Part shown: positions 56,807 to 64,000 of the stretch, piece after piece
How the letters are laid out: the number at the start of each line of letters is the position of its first letter
Numbering within the stretch: the first letter of the stretch is position 1
Source: Cytobacillus pseudoceanisediminis
GTDB lineage: Bacteria > Bacillota > Bacilli > Bacillales > Cytobacillaceae
DNA length: 64,000 nt
Direction: 5' to 3'
Assembly (NCBI RefSeq): GCF_023516215.1
Contig: NZ_CP097349.1
Span: 186,001-250,000 of the forward strand
Notes under the pieces: model-generated
Databases searched by the model: none
The model's input: only the letters and a program-made list of their open reading frames with translations
What the model was told of the DNA's origin: nothing
Position numbers and translations under genes: made by a program

Positions 56807-57575
56807 ATGATATACCTAATAGCTTTGGCCATAATTGGCGGTGCGTGTTTACTAATGTATATGTTTAGTGAGGCATTTGCAGATAGAATTATATATAAAG
56901 AGCTTTCTTTTCCTGAGTTTCCGGAAAGCTTCGGTGAAGTAAAGCTTTTTTTATTTCGGATATTCATAAGAGGACGGTGTCAGAATCGATAATCGGGGAG
57001 GTTAAAGAAAAGAAGCCTGATCTGGTCATCATCGGCGGCGATCTCTTGGAAAAAGGAGTCCCTTTTGAAAGAGTAAAGAAGAACCTTTTGGGATTAAAGG
57101 AATGCGGGCCCGTCTATTTCGTTTGGGGGAATAATGACTATGAAGCGGATTACCACGAGCTCGATGCTCTGCTTCTCGAATGCGGAGTAAAAATTCTAGA
57201 TAATACTGCCCTTTCCTTTGAATCAAATGAAGGAGAACGTTTTATTTTGATGGGAACAGATGATCTAAGCAAGGATAGGGATCGGCTCGACCTTGCACTT
57301 AAGGATGCAGGCTCAGGGGGTTTCAGGTGCTGGTCAGCCATGATCCAAGAATCATTAACAGTATAACAAAAGAACAAAATATTCACCTGGTGTTAAGTGG
57401 ACACACACATGGCGGGCAAATTCGCATTTTCGGGTTTGGTCCTTATGAGAAGGGCCGGATAAAAGTGCTGCCGCAAACAACTATTCTGATCAGCAACGGC
57501 TATGGTACGACCGGTGTGCCATTGAGGCTGGGGGCAAAGCCGGAAACTCATTTCATTACAATTAATAAGGGCTGA
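56807..57575 (+). CDS. ypbG: Metallophosphoesterase YpbG (two frameshifts as read)
   Basis: About 256 residues after repair. One N-terminal membrane helix (about 2-20) is followed by a calcineurin-like phosphoesterase domain: ISDIHKRTV (DxH), VIIGGDLLEKG (GD), VWGNNDYEAD (GNxD in place of GNHE), VSHDPRI and LSGHTHGGQIRIFG. Breaks are at the T run 56946-56952 (eighth T gives KLFFISDIHKR) and at 57326-57327 (a third G gives GGFRVLVSHDP). ATG 56807 follows CAGGAGG. The substrate is unknown. Confidence 0.87.
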
Positions 57576-57646
57576 AAATAAAACACACCCAGATTTTACA
57601 GTTCTACCGGCGGTTTTTATAATTAGTAATGAATGGAGGGCTGGGT

Positions 57647-58552
57647 ATGGCAACTGAAGAAGGAAAGTATAATATTAAGGCTGTATCTAAGATGCTCGGC
57701 ATTCAGCCAGGAACGTTAAGAGCATGGGAGAGACGGTATCAAATTGTTGCTCCAAAGAGAAATGAATCTGGCCATAGGCTTTATACAGAGGAACATATCA
57801 AAGTGTTAAAATGGCTGATCAGGAAAGTGGATCAGGGTTTTTCCATAAGTCAGGCTGTTTCCCTTCTGGAAAATAAGGAACTGAATGCCGAGCCGCTTCA
57901 GATGGATAAGGAAGGTGATCGGTCTGGTGCCCTCGCCAATGAGCTGCTTGAAGCTCTCCTTCAGTTTAATGAAACAAAAGCACATGATTTAATTAATCAG
58001 GCTTTCAGTTTTTATACAATAGATAAAGTTCTTATTGATATATTAGGTTCACTTCTTGTAAAAATCGGGCATCAATGGGAAGAGGGGAAAATAACAAGTG
58101 CACATGAGCATTTTGCCTCATCTATATTAAGATCCAGAATTGGGATGATTCTGCATTCTTTTCCGCATAACGGAGTTCTGCCAAAGGTGATAGCAGTCTG
58201 CGGACCAGGTGAAGCTCACGAATTAGGGCTATTAATTTTTACTTTATTTTTGCGCAGAAGAGGATTTGAAGTCGTTTACCTTGGGACAAGCATCGCTGAA
58301 GAAGATATCGAAACTGTGATTGAGATAGTTAAACCAAAGTTTATATTCTTATCCTGTACGATGAAGTCCAACGTACCAGAAACTCTAAAACTGTCAGAGA
58401 GCCTTGCAGAGACTTATGGGAATTTGCATGTAGGCATTGGGGGATTCGGGATTGATGCCCTCAGTAATGAAGAAAAAACGAAGTATGAACAGTTAATTCC
58501 CGGCAGTTCCACAAATGAATGGGAAGAATGGATTAGAAAACGGCTCCAATAA
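57647..58552 (+). CDS. MerR-family regulator with cobalamin-binding domain (CarH/LitR-like)
   Basis: A 301-residue protein. The MerR-type winged helix is at residues 8-75 (GIQPGTLRAWERRYQIVAPK, ESGHRLY). A helical bundle holds Trp144 and Glu154-His155, exactly the W-x9-EH signature of light-sensing CarH. The B12-binding Rossmann domain has GEAHELG with His191 as probable lower cobalt ligand. CarH uses adenosylcobalamin to repress genes in the dark. Light sensing here is inferred from motifs. ATG 57647 follows GGAGGG. No carotenoid genes are nearby. Confidence 0.85.
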   Translation: MATEEGKYNIKAVSKMLGIQPGTLRAWERRYQIVAPKRNESGHRLYTEEHIKVLKWLIRKVDQGFSISQAVSLLENKELNAEPLQMDKEGDRSGALANELLEALLQFNETKAHDLINQAFSFYTIDKVLIDILGSLLVKIGHQWEEGKITSAHEHFASSILRSRIGMILHSFPHNGVLPKVIAVCGPGEAHELGLLIFTLFLRRRGFEVVYLGTSIAEEDIETVIEIVKPKFIFLSCTMKSNVPETLKLSESLAETYGNLHVGIGGFGIDALSNEEKTKYEQLIPGSSTNEWEEWIRKRLQ

Positions 58553-58555
58553 GAT

Positions 58556-58590
58556 AAGATCTGGCGGTAAATTGCCGGGTCTTTTCTTTT
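58556..58590 (+). terminator. Terminator of the CarH-like gene
   Basis: AAGATCTGGC pairs with GCCGGGTCTT (wobbles included), followed by TTCTTTT. Confidence 0.7.
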
Positions 58591-58675
58591 TAGCCATACA
58601 AAATAAGACGACTCACAAACTGCGCAATGTTTCATACACTAAATCAAAGAGTTGGTTCAGGTCAGGGGGCTTATT

Positions 58676-59257
58676 ATGCGCTTAGAACGTTTGAATTATA
58701 ATAAAATCAAAATCTTTCTCACATTAGATGATTTAAATGATAGAGGACTGACTAAGGAAGATGTCTGGAAGGATTCACTTAAATGGCATCAGCTTTTTCA
58801 TGAGATGCTGGAAGAGGCAAGTGAAGAATTTGGTGTAGATATTCAAGGTTCAGTTGCTGTGGAGATATTCTCCATGCAGTCTCAGGGAATGGTTATGATC
58901 GTTACAATGGAGGAGCAGATGGATGATGAAGAGCTCCTTGAGGATGGTTTTATTGAAATGCAAGTAACTGTTGAGGGCAGTGAAGATATATTATTCGAGT
59001 TCCAGGATTTTGAAGATGTAATTCAAATGGCTGCAGAGCTGAATCGTGTACAGATTGAGGAAGGAAGCCTTTATTCTTATAAAGAGAAGTATTATTATCA
59101 TGTTACTGATATAGCGGCAGAAAACGTTCATAGAGTAATTGCCATACTAGCTGAGTACGGTGATTCAGCCTTTACCAGCATACATGTTATTCAGGAATAT
59201 GGGAAAGTACTTATCGAGTCCCAAGCAGTAAAGGAGCTGGTAAAATACTTTCCATAA
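58676..59257 (+). CDS. mecB: MecB/YpbH, MecA-family ClpC adaptor
   Basis: A 193-residue adaptor paralogous to MecA. The N-terminal MRLERLNYNKIKIFLTLDDL recognises substrates such as ComK, and the C-terminal domain (FEDVIQMAAELNRV to the end) binds ClpC. The middle is acidic (EEQMDDEELLEDG). ATG 58676 has CAGGGGGC upstream. Position before gudB is as for ypbH in B. subtilis. Confidence 0.88.
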   Translation: MRLERLNYNKIKIFLTLDDLNDRGLTKEDVWKDSLKWHQLFHEMLEEASEEFGVDIQGSVAVEIFSMQSQGMVMIVTMEEQMDDEELLEDGFIEMQVTVEGSEDILFEFQDFEDVIQMAAELNRVQIEEGSLYSYKEKYYYHVTDIAAENVHRVIAILAEYGDSAFTSIHVIQEYGKVLIESQAVKELVKYFP

Positions 59258-59262
59258 GGCTG

Positions 59263-59290
59263 AAAAGAGGGAAATCCTCTTTCTTTTTTT
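59263..59290 (+). terminator. Terminator of mecB
   Basis: AAAGAGG (59264-59270) pairs with CCTCTTT (59276-59282), then CTTTTTTT. Confidence 0.8.
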
Positions 59291-59674
59291 GAACAAAGGC
59301 AATCTTCCCCGCACAGATTATCAGGGAGGATGATTACAGCGAAATACAGTGATTTTGGATTAAATGGTCATGAACTATATAAAAATTGGGTAAAACAAGT
59401 ATAGTCAATCAAATGCAATAATAGCATAAAAATGGAAAAGTTTTTAACTAAACAGTAAAGAGGGAAATGGATGTTTCCTTTAGGTTAAAACGGGAAAACG
59501 GGTACTAGGAGTAAACAGAAAATTCCCTTTAATACCAGGGCTGAGAGCGGTTTCATGAAAATATTAAAAAATGAGGAAAAGTACATTATTCTTCTTGCAT
59601 AAATTAGGCAAAGGTGTATACTAATCCATGGAAGCGGACAACTAATGAAAGTGATTTTTCTAGGAGGTTTACAA
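59291..59674. other. Intergenic region mecB-gudB
   Basis: About 380 AT-rich bases. The only supported element is the gudB promoter near its end. A 25-codon frame at about 59330 has its ribosome binding site touching the ATG and is not called. Confidence 0.6.
59595..59622 (+). promoter_or_regulatory. Sigma-A promoter of gudB
   Basis: -35 TTGCAT (59595-59600), 16-base spacer, -10 TATACT (59617-59622), about 50 bases before the start. Confidence 0.6.
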
Positions 59675-60948
59675 ATGGTAGCCGAGAAAGGTACTGATTC
59701 AAATAAAGCTGAAAAATTGGACGTCTTAAGGTCGACTCAAACTGTCATACATAAGGCTTTAGGGAAGCTGGGATATTCTGATGAGGTCTATGAGCTTCTA
59801 AAAGAGCCAATTCGCATGATGACAGTGAAAATCCCTGTACGGATGGATGACGGAACAGTAAAAGTCTTTACTGGCTACCGGGCCCAGCATAATGATGCTG
59901 TTGGTCCTACTAAAGGCGGTATTCGTTTTCACCCGAATGTAACTGAAAAGGAAGTAAAGGCACTGTCAATCTGGATGAGCTTAAAATGCGGAATTGTGGA
60001 TCTTCCATATGGCGGAGGTAAAGGCGGAATCGTTTGCGACCCTCGCGATATGTCCTTCGGTGAGTTAGAGCGGCTAAGCCGCGGTTATGTACGGGCAATC
60101 AGTCAAATTGTGGGACCGACTAAGGATATTCCTGCACCTGATGTATTTACCAATTCGCAGATCATGGCATGGATGATGGATGAATACAGCCGGATTGATG
60201 AATTTAACTCTCCAGGCTTCATTACAGGTAAACCACTTGTACTAGGCGGTTCACATGGACGGGAATCAGCAACAGCTAAAGGGGTTACAATTTGCATACG
60301 CGAAGCTGCAAAGAAAAAGGCATTAATCTGGAAGGTGCAAGAGTAGTTGTTCAGGGATTCGGTAATGCTGGAAGTTTCCTCTCAAAGTTTATGCATGATG
60401 CTGGTGCAAAGGTTGTTGGCATTTCAGATGCTTATGGCGGTTTATATGATCCAGACGGTCTTGATATCGATTACCTCTTGGATCGCCGTGATAGCTTTGG
60501 CACTGTGACAAAGTTGTTTAATGATACAATTACAAATAAAGAGCTGCTTGAACTTGATTGCGATATTCTGGTTCCTGCGGCCATCGAAAATCAGATAACA
60601 GAAGAAAATGCACATAATATAAGAGCGAGCATTGTAGTGGAGGCGGCTAACGGCCCAACTACTTTGGAAGCAACACGAATTCTTTCCGAGCGCGGAATTC
60701 TGCTTGTGCCTGACGTGCTGGCCTCGGCTGGAGGAGTAACGGTTTCATACTTCGAATGGGTGCAAAATAACCAGGGATATTACTGGACCGAAGAAGAAGT
60801 AGAAGAAAAGCTTGAGAAGGTAATGGTTAAGTCATTTGATAATATTTATCAGACGTCCCAAACCCGTCGTGTGGATATGCGCCTGGCTGCTTATATGGTT
60901 GGTGTGAGAAAAATGGCGGAAGCTTCAAGATTCCGCGGATGGATTTAA
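59675..60948 (+). CDS. gudB: NAD-dependent glutamate dehydrogenase GudB (frameshift as read)
   Basis: About 424 residues after repair, the normal length, with no sign of the small inactivating duplication of B. subtilis 168. It oxidises glutamate to 2-oxoglutarate and ammonia. The catalytic Lys region is GGIRFHP..LKCGIVDLPYGGGKGG, the Asp is in PAPDVFTN, and the NAD loop is GFGNAGSF. The break is at 60314-60320 (one more A or G gives AAKKKGINLEGARVVVQGFG). ATG 59675 follows TAGGAGGT. Confidence 0.95.
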
Positions 60949-60990
60949 TTATAAATCCCATTGGTGAAAGTAAGACATTTGAATAATCAT

Positions 60991-61026
60991 AAAAAATCTC
61001 CTATCATAAACTGATGGGAGATTTTT
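60991..61026 (+). terminator. Terminator of gudB
   Basis: AAAAATCTCCTATCA pairs with TGATGGGAGATTTTT (one mismatch). Confidence 0.85.
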
Positions 61027-61081
61027 CAGTTGTTTTCAGTAAAGGTGGTTGCTTTTTATCTTCAAACTAAGTTTACCTGTT

Positions 61082-61270
61082 GAGTTGATCTTCGCTGTGG
61101 GCACTTTATCCACGGAATTCATCCGCATTTCCTTCGTGGGGGTTATTTCTAGGACGCTTATTCAGTATCCTGCAGGAGGTTAGGGAAGTGAGAGACCCCG
61201 CAGGCGGAAGCGAGGAGGCTCTCATCTCTCCGCGCGGAAAGCAAGTGCCCCATGCTGATTTGAACGCGCA
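61082..61270 (+). repeat. Intergenic repeat, family 1, full-length copy
   Basis: GAGTTGATCTTCGCTGTGGGC, CATTTCCTTCGTGGGGG, GAGAGACCCCGCAGGCGG, GAGGAGGCTCTCATC and the tail GCTGATTTGAACGCGC. The first 25 bases closely match the copy at 13990. With the gudB terminator it fills the 405-base gap before ypdA. Confidence 0.85.
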
Positions 61271-61353
61271 TATTATAGGCTAAAACAATTATTTGTAAGA
61301 AAAACAGCAACATGAAACTTTTTTTCATGGGTATTGATTAAGGAGTGAGAATC

Positions 61354-62328
61354 TTGAATATAGACGCTATTATTGTTGGCGGAGGACCATGCGGATTGGC
61401 AGCTGCCATAGCCCTTCAGGAAGCTGGGAGAAACCCGCTTGTTATCGAAAAAGGCAATATTGTAAACGCAATTTACCACTATCCAACACACCAAACCTTC
61501 TTCAGCACGAGCGAAAAGCTCGAAATCGGCGGGGTACCCTTTATAACAGAAAATTATAAGCCTAAGAGAAACCAGGCACTAACTTATTACCGGGAAGTTG
61601 TAAAAAGAAAAGGGATTAAGGTAAATGCCTTTGAAAAAGTTCTCAAAGTAATTAAAAATCCATCTGATGTATTTGAAGTACAAACAGATAAGGGCATTTA
61701 TACCGCCAATTACGTAGTAATTGCTACAGGCTATTACGACCATCCAAATTACATGGGAGTTCCAGGGGAGGATCTGCCAAAGGTGTTTCACTATTTCAAA
61801 GAAGCCCATCCTTATTTTGATAAAGACGTAACGGTAATTGGCGGGAAAAACTCAAGCGTCGATGCTGCGATCGAACTGGTTAAAGCAGGAGCCAGAGTTA
61901 CGGTGATCTATCGCGGAACAGAATATTCACCCAGCATAAAGCCATGGATTCTCCCTGAGTTTGAGTCCTTAGTCAGAAACGGCGTCATCAAAATGGAATT
62001 TAATGCACATGTGAAAGAAATCAGTGAAAATAAGCTGACCTACATGGCAGGTGGCCAGCATTTTGACATTGAGAACGACTTTGTATTTGCCATGACCGGC
62101 TACCATCCTGACCATGAATTTTTAAGGGGTATGGGAATTCAAATAAATGAAGAAACGGGCCGCCCTCAATTTAATCCTGAAACGATGGAAACGAATGTCC
62201 CTGGAATATTTATTGCGGGTGTAATAGCTGCCGGGAATAATGCCAACGAAATTTTTATTGAAAATGGCAGATTCCATGGCGGACAAATAGCAAAAGCTAT
62301 AATTGAAAAAGGCAATAACAAAGGCTGA
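61354..62328 (+). CDS. ypdA: Bacillithiol disulfide reductase YpdA
   Basis: A 324-residue FAD/NADPH flavoprotein, the same length as in B. subtilis, that reduces oxidised bacillithiol. The FAD loop is IIVGGGPCGLAAAIAL at the N-terminus, carrying the Cys thought to be catalytic; the NADPH loop is VTVIGGKNSSVDAAI; the second FAD motif is GIFIAGVIAAG. TTG 61354 is preferred over GTG 61345 since AAGGAGTGAG is then well spaced and the product starts MNIDAIIVGGG. Confidence 0.93.
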   Translation: MNIDAIIVGGGPCGLAAAIALQEAGRNPLVIEKGNIVNAIYHYPTHQTFFSTSEKLEIGGVPFITENYKPKRNQALTYYREVVKRKGIKVNAFEKVLKVIKNPSDVFEVQTDKGIYTANYVVIATGYYDHPNYMGVPGEDLPKVFHYFKEAHPYFDKDVTVIGGKNSSVDAAIELVKAGARVTVIYRGTEYSPSIKPWILPEFESLVRNGVIKMEFNAHVKEISENKLTYMAGGQHFDIENDFVFAMTGYHPDHEFLRGMGIQINEETGRPQFNPETMETNVPGIFIAGVIAAGNNANEIFIENGRFHGGQIAKAIIEKGNNKG

Positions 62329-62356
62329 TCACAAGTGATTAGCCTTTGTTATTGCC
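62311..62356. terminator. Bidirectional terminator ypdA/ansA
   Basis: A 22-base arm GGCAATAACAAAGGCTGATC.. (62311-62332) pairs with 62335-62356 with one G:T pair. It includes the last codons of ypdA. Confidence 0.9.
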
Positions 62357-62359
62357 AAT

Positions 62360-63327
62360 TTATATTTGGAAAATCTCTTCGATATTTTGCTGGGTTTCCA
62401 GTCCGATAAGCAGTTTAATTCTTGCTTTTTGCCCGTTTAGTCCATTTGAGAAAATAACACCCATGTCCTTTAGATGCTTTCCGCCTCCGTCATAGCCATA
62501 CACATCTTGTGCAATTCCATTGAAACATCGGGAAACCAATACAATCGGAATGTTCTTTTCTGTAAGAGCCTTAATGCCTTCAATTGTGGCTGGAGGCAAA
62601 TTGCCTTGTCCAAGTGCTTCAATCACAACTCCGTCAAAATCTAAATCACCTATCGCATAAAGCAAAGAAGAATCCATTCCGGCAAATGCTTTAATAAGTG
62701 TGACTTTTTTAACAATAGCATTTAAAGGATAATATTCTCTATTTGTGGGCGTGTTGTGGAATAATACACCTCTCTTTGTGACTATTCCGATTGGTCCATA
62801 CTGCGGGCTTTGGAAAGTAGATACATTGCTTGTGTGTGTCTTTGTCACATTTTCCGCAGTATGAATTTCATCATTTAGAACAACCAGAACCCCTTTGTTT
62901 TTTGCTTCTTCACATGAAGCCACGCGAATGGAGGAAATTAGGTTGTAAAGTCCGTCAGAGCCGATTTCATTACTTGATCTCATTGCACCAGTAACAACGA
63001 TGGGAAGAGATGTTTTAACAGTCAGATCCAAGAAATAGGCTGTCTCTTCTAATGTATCTGTTCCATGGGTAATGACTACGCCGCTAATTTTTTCTTTTGC
63101 CAGGTTTTTTTCAATGATTTCCTTCAATTTAAGCATTTCTCTAGGTGTTATATGCGGTGAAGGGAGATGAAAAGGCTCTTCAACCAGTAATTCTGCAAGG
63201 GAAAGCAGTTCCTTTGTTTTTTCAGTTAATGGATTATTATCTGTTGGCTTTACAGCACCAGTTGCTGCATCCTCACTCATTGAAATGGTGCCTCCAGTGT
63301 GTATAACAAGTATCTTTTTTTCTCCAT
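62360..63327 (-). CDS. ansA: L-asparaginase (frameshift near start as read)
   Basis: About 322 residues after repair. Type I asparaginase: the first catalytic Thr is in HTGGTISM and the second in the THGTDTLEETAYFL motif; GAMRSSNEIGSDG follows. It hydrolyses asparagine to aspartate and ammonia. As read, the frame begins only at MSEDAATGAV; an eighth base in the T run 63315-63321 (plus strand) restores MEKKKILVIHTGGTIS from ATG 63327. The gene is convergent with ypdA. No signal peptide, so cytosolic. Confidence 0.9.
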
Positions 63328-63459
63328 GTTAATCCCCCAATTCTAGCTTTGACTCAAAATATGATGTGAAATATTTTGTTTTCCAATATTTGAATAATCA
63401 TTTTAATTCTTTCTATATCATGATACGATTAAGAAAACAGATTGAAAAGAGGGCAGCTC

Positions 63460-64000
63460 ATGCTGGGAATATTATCCGCTGGCATCGCGCCGGGGTTGGC
63501 ATTATTAAGCTATTTTTATTTAAAAGATCAATATGAGTCTGAACCCATATCAATGGTTTTTAAAACTTTTTTGTTTGGTGCTTTGCTCGTATTCCCTATC
63601 ATGTTCATCCAGTATGTTTTAGAGACTGAAGGGGTGCTGCAGTCTAGTTTGATGGATGCATTTCTGTCATCAAGTCTGCTGGAAGAATTCTTTAAATGGT
63701 TTATATTATTTTATACTATTTATCAGCATATAACATTTGATGAACCATATGATGGAATTGTGTATGGTGCTTCTGTATCACTTGGCTTTGCCACTGCAGA
63801 AAATATCTTCTATCTCGTCGCACTCGGTGTGGAACACGCTCTTGGAAGGGCCTTGCTTCCGGTTTCCAGTCATGCTCTCTTTGGTGTTATCATGGGCTAT
63901 TATATAGGAAAAGGAAAATTCTCGGCAACCTCGACAAAAAAATGGATAGCCTTTTCGCTCTTTATACCTTTTCTCCTTCACGGTATTTACGACTATATCC
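63460..64000 (+). CDS. prsW: Intramembrane metalloprotease PrsW, 3' truncated by the window
   Basis: The first 180 residues of a polytopic membrane protease. Active-site motifs are [13 protein letters not shown], the second-helix [27 protein letters not shown] and HGIYDY at the window edge. In B. subtilis PrsW makes the first cut of the anti-sigma-W factor RsiW. ATG 63460 has AAGAGGG upstream. It is downstream of ansA on the opposite strand. The rest lies outside. Confidence 0.92.
   Translation, partial: MLGILSAGIAPGLALLSYFYLKDQYESEPISMVFKTFLFGALLVFPIMFIQYVLETEGVLQSSLMDAFLSSSLLEEFFKWFILFYTIYQHITFDEPYDGIVYGASVSLGFATAENIFYLVALGVEHALGRALLPVSSHALFGVIMGYYIGKGKFSATSTKKWIAFSLFIPFLLHGIYDYI

Noticed and set aside
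59330..59407. A 25-codon frame upstream of gudB
   Set aside because: GGGAGG touches the ATG, which is too close for initiation, and the peptide has no recognisable feature.

Overview
The window is ordinary, gene-dense chromosome of an endospore-forming member of the Bacillaceae. Evidence: the sporulation genes spoIIM, dacF, spoIIAA-spoIIAB-sigF, spoVA, dacB, spmAB, cotJABC and mciZ; strong AGGAGG-type ribosome binding sites with frequent TTG/GTG starts; and gene order that follows the Bacillus subtilis yqj-yqk to ypu to res to ypb to ypd region almost throughout. Two families of GC-rich intergenic repeats suggest a relative of the Bacillus firmus/Cytobacillus group, but the genus is an inference. 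I see no prophage, IS element, CRISPR array, tRNA or rRNA.

Layout. 1-4000: 3' end of polYB, a YolD-like partner, small Fe-S proteins, a lipoprotein and a YqkD-like hydrolase. 4000-7800: a leucine/ketone-body catabolic block, with HMG-CoA lyase divergent from thiolase and the two succinyl-CoA:3-ketoacid CoA-transferase subunits, and a cre-like site between them. 7900-15500: the yqk region (yqkE, yqkF, mciZ, nudF, an EndoQ-type nuclease, spoIIM, fur, yqzK, xerD). 15800-22500: nucleoside catabolism (deoB, pupG, pdp), dacF and the spoIIA operon. 22700-27400: a shortened spoVA operon (AA, AB, AEA, AF only) and lysA. 27400-36100: ypuA, ribT, ypuF, scpAB, ypuI, sodF, dacB-spmAB. 36500-46100: rluB, resABC, resDE, sigX-rsiX. 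46300-64000: M23/LysM peptidase, PHP phosphatase, FMN riboswitch with ribU, fer, ypbB-recQ-ypbD-ypbE-ypbF, cotJABC, a CBS protein, ypbG, a CarH-like B12 regulator, mecB, gudB, ypdA, ansA and the start of prsW.

The main caveat is sequence quality. Roughly 25 single-base deletions (one event may be -2) break about 19 otherwise conserved genes. Nearly all fall in homopolymer runs, most often a run of six A where seven restores the reading frame. I read these as assembly or sequencing errors, so the genes are annotated over their full span, with the break noted.

The genes fit together as a mother-cell/forespore sporulation set (sigF control, dacF, spoVA, spoIIM, dacB-spmAB, mciZ, cotJ), a redox and respiration set (resABCDE, fer, ypdA, sodF, fur) and envelope stress functions (sigX-rsiX, prsW). 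No obviously new multi-gene system is visible. The points most worth checking are the absence of spoVAC-spoVAD-spoVAEB, the CarH-type photoreceptor-like regulator, the co-oriented repeat family, the repeat-filled split of resABC from resDE, and several small unrecognised proteins.
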